Of a stretch of DNA of 64,000 nt, positions 48,065 to 61,000 are shown piece by piece. The notes under the pieces were generated by a model that was given only the letters and a program-made list of their open reading frames with translations, made no database searches and was not told the origin of the DNA. Both the position numbers and the translations under genes were made by a program. Within the stretch, counting starts at the first letter, position 1, and every line of letters starts with the position of its first letter. Origin of the DNA: Tubulanus polymorphus (lineage: Eukaryota > Nemertea > Palaeonemertea > Tubulaniformes > Tubulanidae); contig NC_134034.1 of assembly GCF_964204645.1 (NCBI RefSeq), positions 5,699,414-5,763,413 of the forward strand, read 5' to 3'.

Positions 48065-50441
48065 TATCAGCAACTATACCCGACTATAGGGATGAGATCT
48101 GGCCAGTTGCTTCCCGGCTCATGTTGGCTACGATCTGGCAACTAAACCGAATGCAGTAAGGTTTAATGGCACGCGCAGCGTTGAAATTTTCGAGCCGCGA
48201 AGTCATGCGCCGAAATGTCAGTAGATACGTACACGTAAATGACGTCATCTTGAAACACCCGAAAACAAAAATGTTTAATTCAATTTCTTTTATCATGGCA
48301 TTGGCTTTTGGATGCGTTTTGAATCAAAATATGTGTCTAGCCAAAAATAAAACCGCAAGAAACAACTGTATGACGTTTTTTACATTGTACAATAGGACAA
48401 GTTTATTTCAATGAAAAGACGATAGCTGGATACACATTTTTCAGACATAATTCCTACAGAAATGATACACGAGTATGAGTATACAAAGTGACGAAGAAGA
48501 CACACGACATGCGAGTTAAGATTCGTCATACCTAATTATGGCTTCATCTTGATCACAAGACGATTAATACCATTGATTTACTAAACATATCGTTAACAAT
48601 AATTCAGAGATAAATCAAATCACGAACTAAATCAAATCACGAACTAAGGCTTTGGTCCTATACATAGTCCAACACTTCATACAAAGCGGAATACATTCAA
48701 ATAATCCATAGGAAGGCTTTACGTAGAAATAATGTACTGGTGAGACCTATTGTTCACTCCTCGGGAATTGGTCAGGCCACAAAATGGTTAGGTGGCTAGT
48801 TTCTGATATAGACACATGACTAAAATCTTATTTCAAAATTTGGACCGGTCAGTGAAAAAAAATCCCATCGTTTCCGATTCATTTATATGTTATTACAAGA
48901 GAGTTGCGAAGGTTTTTTTGCTTGGTGGATTATGGAACCCGATTTAATTGAAAAATTCTCCTAAAAGAGCTTATCGAGTAACATCATACGACGAGTAACA
49001 CATCATGACCTCTACGAGGCGTTATCAACTGTTTTCTTTTTTAATAAATTATGTTATCTTATCTTTTATTACGAGAACCAATTAATCAATCTCTACCGAA
49101 CTTTGCACGATTATGTACCGATAGTTGGTGGGGCATTTTCATTGCATCCCAGTATTACTAAACCCAGTCTTTTACATTCCATTTTATAAACTGCTTTCCC
49201 AAGAACAAATTGGTGATACTTTACATAAAGCAATTGATACACAGGCCAAAACCATTGCCCATTGCCCATAACACATATCATAATAACTGACATAATAATA
49301 AAAGGTGTCTATTATTCCCAGGAACATTCACAAACTCGGTATAGTACTAGAACTGGGGACTGGATAAAAGGTTATCAGAAACAGGATATGATTTGGGTAA
49401 TTAGCGATAATCAAAGTGAAGTAAAATAATTGGCACCCAGCAACATAAAAGAGCAGATTCTGAGGGCATTTTGAATAGAACATAATAAAAAACGCTTTTA
49501 AAATTACATGTACCTAGTTGACCAGCCACATTTTCTGATTTAATGTACACATATTGATACATGTACATAAATGTTGATTGACTAAGAACACGCATCCATT
49601 AATGGATGCAGTCTGGACTGGCAAATGGTTGATAAACTAAAGGTGGATGGAATAACTTGATGGGGTACTACATTCCCAGGTGTTTAAAACCATAATTGGA
49701 AAAATAACATCACATTAATAATACACAATCAGTAATTACAAACTAATAATCAGCAATCATACATTAATAATTCCATTATAGACATCAGCACTATTGATAC
49801 CAAATACCCATTCAGATATTTGCTTTGCATTTTAACTACTTCAATCACACAATGGATTAAGAATGGACATGCAGTTTTATCAAGACTGGATGTTTTCAAA
49901 ACCCAGCTTCCGTTCAGAGTACCTCTATGGGAGGTCCGTAGCTTATAATATATCTTAAATGTATGTGACAGCCATTCATATATTATATATACTTAAATCT
50001 GCAGTGGCTTGGAATGGTTTATTAGCACATGTGCTAAACAATTCAATAGCATACATATTACTTAAGACTTAGCAGCATTACTTAAAAAGAGTTTTGTTTT
50101 CATAATTTCATATTTGGAATAAAAATATCACATCCTTTGAAATGAATTTAGAATTCAATGGAACCCAAGCATTAGAATAAATGAATATTGCACAAACTGT
50201 GATGTTTGTCACAGGTGATGAAAATGATGGACAAGAATTGCCCATACAATATTTGCCACTAGATTGAATTCTAAAATATATCAACTCATCATATCTTCAA
50301 CCATTCTAGATGCCAAAGCTTTAGCAAGATTAAGTAAAAACTGATCATCCCCTTGAACCCATAGGGGTGGGTCGCATCATCTGGTGCATGATTAATAACA
50401 ATATAAGTTAATACGGAATTATACGTCATTGTGTATATATG
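48065..50441. other. Intergenic DNA without a recognised gene
   Basis: Open frames at 48084-48414 lie next to the inverted tRNA-derived segments and show no domain. The rest is AT-rich, unassigned sequence. Confidence 0.35.
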
Positions 50442-50741
50442 AGGGACCATCCACTCAGTACGTACGCAATAATCTGCCGATTCTTTATATCCCTTGTACG
50501 CATCATCGTCAAAGTCGCAGTCTTACAAAATGCTGAAGAATGCGATAGAGAACATAAAATCCTTAAATCTCACTTAATTTTTCACTTGAATGTAGAATGA
50601 ACGATCAATAGAATGCAAAATGGTTATCAGGTGCGTACCGTACGCAGAGCCATGCACCCCCTCCCTCTGCTGTACACATTTGTATGCATTTTCACAGATC
50701 CCCTCACCCCATCGTGTGTATGTACTGAATGGATGGTCACT
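50442..50741. mobile_element. MITE with GGGACCATCCACTCAGTACG termini
   Basis: The left GACCATCCACTCAGTACGTA is inverted at the right as TGTACTGAATGGATGGTC with few mismatches. 300 bp, non-coding, with C-rich and purine-rich inner segments. Confidence 0.65.
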
Positions 50742-52228
50742 GAATGATATGCTCTGAGGTTTTGGATAGTGATAGTATTTCAATCACATAGTGATAGTAT
50801 TTCAATCACACATACAGTATAAAGAACGATAGTTGACAAAGATTTCAAACAGAATATCACACATCATCAATTTATAAATAAAACAACTACATTCCCATAT
50901 TTGGGGACAGCTAAGAATTTTCTAACATTGATATCAATAAAATCTAAGACGAAGAATACAAACTTTGTTTCGCAAAAAAAAAATCCGACACATCGTGAAA
51001 TATAAGGAAATTGATTTTAATTCGAAAAAGGATTTTAGAAATGATATTTTACAACGCTATCAAGTACCAGTAAATGTCCATTTCTCAGATTAAAATGATC
51101 ATTTCAAATTCATAAAAACTTTGGACGGACGAATAGAAAATGTTCTTTTTTCAAGAAAATGACAGCCAAATGCAACAGTACCGGTAGGTCTTACTGTAAT
51201 TGGGACGGTAAAGATATGCATGTGTTTGATATGTAGTAATGCATTGAAAATACCTTATTCATATAAAATTTACCAAGTGTAAAAATATGGACGATAATGG
51301 CCAATAGAACAATGGCTTACATATTTCCCTCATAAAAGTACCTCGAATAAAAAGCAAAGAATATGCAATTTTAATTTCTACGCATTAAAACTTAACACAG
51401 AGCGAAAACAATGACTAATAGAATATACATTTAGTATTGTGTGAAAAACCCTCCTGACTCATAGAAAGTTTACGGAAAATAGTACTTCGCTTTTAACATA
51501 TTTGCATTATTTGGATTTCCCACCCCCCCCCAATGCTTAAAAGTACAGATACATTACATGTTGATTCTGGATGTTTCAGCAGATTAGCTCCATTGAATAA
51601 ACAGGAAAAGCAACATTATATGATACAGTACACTGCCTTAACTGGAATGAGTAAGGACGGCGCTGTAGAAAGCTAGTGGCCAAAAGTTTCACATCTCCAT
51701 GTGCATAGGAATTTATCAAACTAATCATGAACCATTTATTACGATGTTTCAAATATCCATTAATTTACCCATTTAATTAAAAATTGAACATATTATTATA
51801 TAATGCCTTGATTGCAAATACAAAAAGCTAGGGACACCATGCCCACTTGGTGAAATGCTTGAAAATCTCATTATTCAACGCCCTCTGGAGATATAAATAG
51901 ACAAAATTTTATAATAAACTGCCTCTAGTTGGGACTACAAACCACAAGGTCATGCAAGCACACTCAGTTCTTATGAAACGGAAAGACCCGACAGGTTGCT
52001 TGAATACCAATTTGGTGATCATGGCGATAAAAAAACGTTACCCGCAGTTGAGCAAAATGAAGTTTGTCATACACTACTCAATATCAAACCGACAACCTGT
52101 ATCTTGTTCTGATCTAAATTTGTGCAGCAAACTAATCAATCCATGTTTTCATACAAACATTTTGTGATCAAGACGATGGCACGTGCAATATGAATTTGAA
52201 AAAAGACAAATATTTTCAAATGAATCAT
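50742..52228. other. Intergenic DNA, one HINE-like 3' fragment
   Basis: At 51830-51905 (minus orientation) GGGACACCATGCCCACTTGG and ATTCAACGCCCTCTGGAG mark a truncated 3' end of the HINE-like family. The rest is unassigned. Confidence 0.5.
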
Positions 52229-53540
52229 TAGTCAACCTCGATAAATTGGGTTAATTTGAGCCCAACCGACCAAATTGATAAGTGCTTATTCCATATTAGT
52301 CCTGTTTTTAAAGATCAAGTGTAGCACACAATAGCTTTTGTTTTTAACGTTTCATAAATACATAATAATCCTTCTTGAGAAATATTAGCTGTAATGAGTG
52401 ATGGATTACTGAAATATAAGTGATTGAAAAGTTTTAGTTATCCCCATTTATCTTATATGACCGGCTTTACCGCATATTACATTCATCAGCATGTGATATT
52501 TGTCTCTTAGAGGTGTGGGAAACACTACTGATCATCTTAGTCGTGTTTACCTTGCCGGTTACCTCGCTGTACTGCACCGATTGAAGGTAAACAAGAGCTC
52601 CAAGGGGCACTATGGTCATGCATTCTGTGGGTGAAATTTGTCCAAATACACTCCAAGCTCGATAGTCAATCCCAGGCTAATAATTCACAAAATTCAATCG
52701 TGCATTCATAAGTAGCACAGAAAGCGACTGGAGCTGGCAGGAACAAATACCTCAAATAAATCTTTTCCCTTGGTCTTATTGATGCGGAATAGAATTGAAT
52801 TTTCTGAAATTTGCTCAATAAAACAAAATTGAATTAGATTTGCTGTTTAACCTTATTCAATAAAGTAAAATTGAATTGATTTGATATTTTTTTGCAGGAT
52901 AAAATTTGATTGAATTTGCAGTTTGAGCATATGGCTAATTAGCATATCATGGTCATCCATCCGATTTGAGAAAGAGGTATTTTTCCCGGACTTTGCACAA
53001 TTGATATTTTCTGTAGTGCAAATGAAAATATTCCTCCCATAAAAACCAAATCAATAAAAGATTTCACAGAAATCGATATTGAAATACAATTTTAGATCTT
53101 AAAATAAAACCCGGAAGTAAAACGGTAGATGATACCGCGGGTTCAGGTGAACACCTGCTGATCTCTGCGGCTAAGCCAATCATAGAGGAGTCTTTGCTTT
53201 TTGATTGGCTTTTTAACACAGATATTTATGTGATCAGATTTTCGCGAAAAAGCTCATATAAATTTTAACAGGCCCTTTTTCAAAATTCAGCTTCATAGGG
53301 GTTGGAGAATGGATAATGCTCTAATAATTAATTTGGATGAATATATGCTCAGTTGCACAGTCAAAGAGCATTTACTCTGGAAACCATGTCATTTAAATTC
53401 GCTCCATTTTTATAGTAATAGGCTCATCCTACGGCTGGCATAAAAAATTGTGTCATATCTTGATTATATTTAAATGATTACAATTCTGAAGAAAATAATG
53501 ATAATACCAATGTTTAATCATAAATTTAGTTGACATAGAG

Positions 53541-54216
53541 TAGTAAATAAATTGCCCCTGGGTGTGGTTTACCTTGAAAGCTAGAGGTTGTTTTTAGCAA
53601 GGGCATGGTTTATGAAAGTCTTTTTAATTCCTGAATTCAAAATTCTATAAGTTTATATTGTATTTTATCTTTCTCATGAATTATTTTGTAGTCAAATAAG
53701 GCCAAAAATATACCTTTGTTTACGGTCCACCTCCAAAATTTCATAGGGTACAGGCAGGTAGGGAAACTATCTTATATTTTGAAAAAATATCCTTTACAAT
53801 ATGAAAAAACATTCAAATAAAATTTATATGTGGCTGAATATTGAAAGTCTTGGAAACCTCTTACAATGTAGGGCCGCGGAAGCTAAAATACCGGTACCGT
53901 AAAAATTGGCGTATGTAAGTAGATCGTTTTAAATCCTGAATTTCACCACTAAAATATTTAGACCTCAACCTATACATAGTTTGCTGCTTAGTATTTTCAG
54001 GTCACAAGAAATTACAATTTATTACAAATTCTATCTAACAGAAAACACAGCCCACACCTTCTGCTATGAAAGTTTAAATTTTCATGTCAAACGTGTACAC
54101 GCCAGCAAGCAGCGTTACACTATCACTATACATATATGGTAGTGTATACTGTGCGAGCATGTGTGTGTGTGCAACAGTCTAATGATTAGCACTCGCGCGC
54201 ACGTGGAGGCCCTATT
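53541..54216. repeat. Dispersed repeat of about 0.7 kb, copy 1
   Basis: Shared with 59015-59750 in the same orientation: GGTTTACCTTGAAA, GTAGTCAAATA(A/C)GGCCAAAA, TGAATATTGAAAGTCTTGG, TTTGCTGCTTAGTATTTTCA and GATTAGCACTCGC in the same order. Confidence 0.8.
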
Positions 54217-54990
54217 GCAGCTGTCAATCTGGTGTCTGTACCCACCCCCCTGAGACAATCAACAGGCTATCCCTATCCTTATGAAAACTGATTGTCAAGA
54301 CTTCGCCAAATAAAGCAACAAGGTTCGCCACGATATCAAGCACAAGCCATTCACAGCCTATCACTAGCATCAATATCCAGGAGAGACGTCCCCACAGTTC
54401 GGACTATCATAAAGTTAGAAACGCAACCCTCAGATTATTTAATTTGAACAAATTGGAAAAGTTTACATTACGTTGTGGTACTTGCAGAAGGGACAATAGG
54501 AAACATAAGTTGTCAATTTGGCCAATAAAGATTTAATCATTTGGCCTCATATTGTATTCTGTCCATCTCAATGAAGTTATTTCAAACATAGAAGCACTCT
54601 TTAGCTTTTTTCACTTAGACTGAGATTTATTTTGTTCGCAGTGATAAGATGATGAAAGATATGTAACGTTTCTTGTATTTATAGGATGAAGACCAGGTGG
54701 TAAAATATCTAATTTGATACAATTGCAAACTTCACACTCATTTGCGTAACTGTATATTTTTCAGAAATCCATAGTACTTGACAGATCCTCATTTCAATGG
54801 CAATATATAGACAGACATTCCCCATTCTGCCCTAGGTCATAATGCTAGACATTCGACATCCAAATGACGCGTCCTTACGCATGTTATCGACAGGCTTTCG
54901 CCATCCTTACAAAAACTGATCGTCAAGGCATCGACAATGTTGACTTCTCTCGTGTGAGGGGGTGGGTACAGACAGCAGATTGACAGCTGC
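54217..54990. mobile_element. TIR element with GCAGCTGTCAATCTG termini
   Basis: The left GCAGCTGTCAATCTGGTGTC continues into TGTACCCACCCCCC. The right end is its inverted copy with one or two changes. Inside, GACAATCAACAGGCTATCC and GAAAACTGATTGTCAAG recur in direct orientation near the right end. 774 bp, non-coding. Confidence 0.65.
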
Positions 54991-56417
54991 ATATGTGTAA
55001 GTGAATGTTCGCTAACACTTCAATGTCAATCAAAAATATCACCGGGTATTAAAATGAAACAATACCTATGGCGGATATGTGAAATAGTTATATTTTCACC
55101 AGCAATGAGCATTTGGAATTCGCCAGCATACGGCAATGAAACATTCACCATTATGCCTTTCCCATAATTATTTTAGTAGCATCGGAATTCCCCATATATC
55201 CCAAAAACAGCCAAACACATTCGTTCGTAAAGACAACGCCTCCCAATTGAGGTCACTGCAATCTTATACGCAAGAGTTAAGAATTTTCCCGCCAAAAACA
55301 GTTTTTCGGCGAATTTTAACTAAGCTGACCATGTCATCCACGGAGGTTCGCCATGTCTTCGATCGCATCGATTATATGTCGTTTAGGCTGAGAACCAATG
55401 AAACAAATGTTCGCATAAAAAAAACGTACAGCGACATTACATAATTGGCTCAATGCCAATTTCAATATCGCTAAAACAGGTAAACCAAAAACCGATGAAA
55501 CTTACACTGACAATGTGTGAAAAGCACACGTTGTATTCACTGTACCCCGCATGACGTCAAATGCATAGCATGTAGTCAGTGCAGGTTCAGAAAATTTGCG
55601 CACCTGTTATTCATTTTTCATACCAAGTTCAGTGTTTATCGAAAAAAAAACCATTTATTAGTGGAATATGGGTTAGTTATCTATTGAATCATAATTAGAA
55701 TTTTGATAAATAGGCTACACTTGATCTTTAAGTAATATTATTCCCTTTTTAATTCCTAAGTGTCTAATTCGCAGTCCACAACCCGTTTCAATTATTCCAT
55801 GTTAAATATGTGGTCCTGTTGTTTGATTTCTAGGTGCAATCTCATGTGTAATCTGTATCAGTTGTAAGGATCATTCATGGTGGTGAAAAGAATACATTTC
55901 ATTGTCTCAAGCTCCACCACTTTGTAATGCTTTCAAGTTACCTATATCTTAATTGTAACCACATGTTATACGCTTCACTAGTTTACACGAATACTTATTG
56001 ATTCATAGACAGATTATTTGCACCTTTGCGAATAATTAACCGGGTTTGACTGTATTTGGAGCGAAAAAATTTCCATCAGAAATGTTTTTCCTTTTTCCTG
56101 TTGTGTCGTTTTGGATTTAAATCAACTCCGATAGAAAGCATGCACATATTTCAACTCTTCCAGTGCCCATGTGTGAGTAAAACTCTTAGAGTACCCATCA
56201 TTTACCCAACGCTGAATGATTCATCCAATAAGCAAAACTGTTTGGCCTATAACAGAATGCTTGTCAGCTCCACATGAAGGAACTTCGGCTGATAAGACAT
56301 TTGTGACTTTTATAATTTGCGACTACCATGAATGAATAATCTTGATTTCGAAGTGAAACCACAATTGTTTTTCTTCTCATGAGCAGTTGAGGATCTGCGA
56401 TTCATGTGTGTACTTAA

Positions 56418-57294
56418 CCCTTACAATACCACAAGCGTATGGCATACGGTACAAATTGACAAGGTAGCATACCCGTACCGTATGTGATACAGTATCGCTT
56501 AACCCTTCTTCTAGAAGGGTATATCTATCAGTATGGTGCTGCCATCTGCATAACATCCGAGATGGCAACAGCCAGGAAAAAACAATTTGGCTGGATGAAA
56601 CGGTTCAGCAGCTCGTATATGATGCTGACAGTGATGCTGGTGACTTGGAATTTGGTAGTGAACAAATTGAGAGTGACATCGAATATGACAGCAGCAGTTC
56701 AGATGATGAGACTTAGTCAGAAAATAGGTTTAATAGGAAAATTGGTCACATATATCCAAATTATTTGTCTTATTTGTAAGCCCAAAGGTTATCAACACCC
56801 TGGTATACAATGTATCAGTGTCAAATACATAGGTAACAATTTTCTGAGGCCTAAAATTATATCCCAATAAAACCCCTTACATCCGGCCTTCCGACATATC
56901 AGTGGAAAAGTGGATAAATCAGTGAAAAAATAAATCTTTTAGTTGTGCTATTGCTTTGAAACTTTTAGTACATAAAGTAAGGATATATGGCATACAATTT
57001 CAGTTGGAATTGAATAGATCAGTGCATTTTGCTGGGAGACAGAGCAGTTTATCTGAAACTTTTTCGTGAATTTTTTCATGGCGGCCATCTTGGAGAATGT
57101 GACCTTGACCTCAAGTTCACTTATACCCACATTATTTATGTCTACTTTGTTGGCCCAAAAGTTATCAACAACATGCTATATAATTTTTCTGTGTCAGATA
57201 CCTTGGTAACTATTCCATTAAGCTTCAAATATACCCCTATAAACCCCTGATTCCCTCCGGTACAGCAGCGGAACACTATGTGGTATTGCAAGGG
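56418..57294 (+). mobile_element. Degenerate piggyBac-like element
   Basis: The left TTAA plus CCCTTACAATACCACA (56414-56433) matches the inverted right end TGTGGTATTGCAAGGG (57279-57294), 15 of 16 bases. The right TTAA has decayed to TAAA. Between 56560 and 56716 one frame reads IRDGNSQEKTIWLDETVQQL, then an acidic run ending SSSSDDET-stop, like the acidic N-terminus of piggyBac transposases. The DDD catalytic region is absent. Confidence 0.6.
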
Positions 57295-58029
57295 TAAATG
57301 GCAAAAACTGGTCGAATGTATTTTGAAATGTCAGTTACCAAGTTTGCCCATTTTTCCAATTCCGTTAAGTCGTAGCTGCAGCTATACCGCCATTTAAATG
57401 TGTATCAATACTCAATTTTGATTTTGATTCGCTACTGCGAGAACATACAAGCATAAACCAAATACTAAGACACTCCATTGAAGTGTCTTGAACACCCCCC
57501 AAAATAACTGGATTCAGACTACGGATGGTCGAAAAGTGAACGCAATAGCCATCTGGGGGACTAAAACAATTTTGCTTTTAAAAATATGGTTGAATCTATT
57601 ATATACCACAATTACTTAAAGCTCATGAACAATACGAAAAACTAACCCAGCATATTTTTCTGCAATACATGTAGTGCAAGCTATCACAAGATTATTCTTA
57701 TTGTCACTCAATTTGAGAGTAATCAGAAATCAGAAGTCTGAGAATCACTTCATTCAATGAATATAAAGCAATTCTCGTGAGAAAGTTTATAATACATTTG
57801 CATATTACATTCTAACCTCTCTTAGCAAATAAAACCTGCAGATCTCATCAAACGAATTAAAGACAGTGTGCATTAAACACAATCTCTTTGCACCAATCCG
57901 TAAAATCATAGGAATACTCATCCAGAAGATTAATACAAGAATGTACTTAAGGTGAATTTCCATTTGACTTCATTTGAAATCTCTTAATTCATTCTCTCCA
58001 TCTTATATTTAATGTACACCAAAGCAATG
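57295..58029. other. Intergenic, HINE-like 5' fragment
   Basis: At 57487-57560 CCCAAAATAACTGGATTC, GAAAAGTGAACGCAATAGCC and GGGGGACTAAA mark a truncated 5' part of the HINE-like family in minus orientation. Nothing else recognised. Confidence 0.5.
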
Positions 58030-61000
58030 TCATAGCTCAGTTGTCATGGGAACTCGACGAGTGGCTTTTTTCTCCAAGGAATTAACATGCCAGGGTGATG
58101 CATCGTTTGCATTCGTTGATCTAGCTCGAACAATTGATGACGATGATGACGACGATGTTTTTGGTGGCGGGAGACTTTTGCTGCTCGTAGTGGATGTTTG
58201 ACGAGTCACCGCTAATCCACCGCCACTACTAAATGAAGTTTCCTGTAATATGCAAAACAAAGAGTTTAATTATTAATCTGTCAAAACTTCTATACCGGTA
58301 TACGCTAGATGTATAAATCAATGATTACATACATTAAAATCATCATTACCCCCATTATCTCCCTGAAACTGGTTAAAATCTGAGCAGACCGTTACTTGAT
58401 GTTTGTTGAAATATTTCTGTGACACTATAGTGTGTCCTAAGAAAGAGGTATTAGTTAAAAAATTAATTATTGTGCGTTGATAATAATAATTAAAATCAAC
58501 TAACTTTGTCCTGATCACCATTTGGGTGTTTACTAACTACAAATTGATTGTCAGGGTACTTGCTTCACGCAAGACTGTTATTGGTTCAGTTATTTACAAC
58601 ATGATGAAACAGTCATCTAACAAATTGGCATAGAAATATTTTACACAATATACAAGAATTTATTGAGCAGGAAAAATTTGAACATAGTTTTGAAGTTATT
58701 CAAAGGATTAAGTGGATATCTATCTATCAGGAAATGAACACGGAATGCTTGGTCATCAGCATTTCTAATATTCCAGCACAAGGTAAACTCACTCCTTAAG
58801 GGTAAAATATACCATCCTGGATACTTTGCTCAATTCAATAAAGGCGAAATGATTTTGAATGAAAAGATTGACCAATGTGTCATGTAATAATGACTTGAGG
58901 ACTTAAGTGTTTGTCATTTAATCATGCTGTAAATAGCTAAATGCTTTTCAATCATGCATGAAGCAACTGGCCTGAAAACTTTTAGAAGTTAGTAAACATA
59001 CAAAGGTAGATCGAGAATAATTGCCCATGGGCAAGGTGGTTTACCTTGAAAACTGGAGCATGTTTGGCAAGGGCTTTGAAAAAACTTTTTAATTCTAGAG
59101 TTCTATTTTATATTGAATTCATCTTTTTCAAAGAATCATTTTGTAGTCAAATACGGCCAAAAATATACATTTGTTTATGGTACATGTCCAAAATTTGGTA
59201 GGGTATAAGTGTAGGTGAGAAACTCTTTTATATTTTGAAAAACATTTTTCTCAATATGAAAAAATGTTTAAATAAATTCATATGATATCACCTATCAGAA
59301 GGGCGCTGAATATTGAAAGTCTTGGCTACCTCTTCCAATTTAGGGTCGGGAAGCTAACATACAGGTACTGGAAAAAATCGGTGTATGTAAGTGAATAGTT
59401 TTAAATGCCGATTTTACCACTAAAATACTTCAACTTTTACGCCAAGGAGACAATAGTTTGCTGCTTAGTATTTTCAGTAGAATTTAGTGATGGTGTTTTG
59501 TATATTTCACAAGAAATGATTATTCATTACAAATTCTACAAAACCCAAAACACAGTGCTCATCTTCACCTATAATAGCTTAAATGATTATTCATGATAAA
59601 TCATAATTACTTTACTAAACAAAACACTTTTATTTGAACAGCACTTGAGAAACAATGCATTCTTACATGCACTAGCAATAATGAACGAGCGTGTGCGTGC
59701 AACAGTATACTGATTAGCACTCGCACATGCGCGAAGGCCATAGTAGTTTAAGTGAACCTTTTTTCTGGGAAACACTTTAAACATCTTACTCCAATAACAC
59801 TGAGGTCAAGGATGTGCATAAGATTTTCATCCGTGCTATAACGGATGTTTTTTGTGAGTTTGGATTAGAAGAACATAAGACATTTTTAACAAAGAAATTG
59901 GTTAGCCACAACAAAATGCAAAGCAACTATATTATTGATTCATTAAGTGAATAAATGAAGATTGTCACACAAAATGCAAGCTCCTTCAATCTTATGCATT
60001 CACTACATCAATGCAGTTATTCATTTAATATGTAATTGCAAACTCCCATAAAAGAATTTATTCTGACGCAAAAATTACTTCATCAAAATCACCCGTATGT
60101 AATAATACTCTTGTCTACGATTGAAGGCAAATCAGAATGATATTCAAATAAAAGACATTGACCTTGATTCCCAACCAATTTTATCAATTTCCAATGAGTG
60201 TCAGTGATTTGAGTTTCATTTCTATGTTATTATGGAATGTTACCCTAATAGCGTGTATTTTTTGTTAGTTTTTGACATGCGCAATGCTCACTCCCATGAA
60301 GTGCTGAATTTCTATTAAGCCAAATAAAGCCATCAAAATAAAACATTGTTATCAGGGGGTACAATGACTTATTGAGCAGTATGAATGATTGATTTGATGG
60401 TTATCTGATAATTGAACTCATTATATTTGTCTTTTCCTGCAGTTACATGAATTTCAATGGTGTTATGATGAATGTTTTTTCTTGTTTGAATTAAAACAAA
60501 TTGGTTCACAGATTTGATTTTCATGAATGTGAAACTTCTATCAGATGCACACATAGGGGTCAGGGGTCCAGGGCGTGCTCCCCAGAAAATTTATGTCTAA
60601 TCAGAGGAAAGAGGTACAAGTAAAGTTTGGAAAAACATTCTGAAATGGAACTACCAATAATGGGCAACCATTCACCCAGTCTGACGGAGAGTGCAAAATT
60701 AGAGCCATGTAATAATTCACACTCAATCCTCTACTCATAAGCCGCGATTACATAGAGACGATTTGGCACTCATTTGATAACAAATAATTTTGTGACAAAT
60801 TGAGGTTAGTCACTTTCAGAACCAGTTTATATGCGCACAAACAATTTTTGACCTGTGCTTAAATTTGGCAGTGGCTTGGTCCGATATTTTTGGTCATGCC
60901 AAAATTGGCGCCATCAAATGGACATCAAATGGACATGGGCCCATTTGGCACCAACATGAAAAGTTGGCCTGGGCATAATCTGGTGCACACAAAATTTGGA

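Noticed and set aside
52229-56053. A second pogo-like element from TAGTCAACCTCG (52229) to GTTTGACTGTA (56053)
   Set aside because: The ends resemble pogo termini, and TTAAAGATCAAGTGTAGC is inverted at 52312 and 55720, but the distances from the two ends do not match, so the pairing is not supported.
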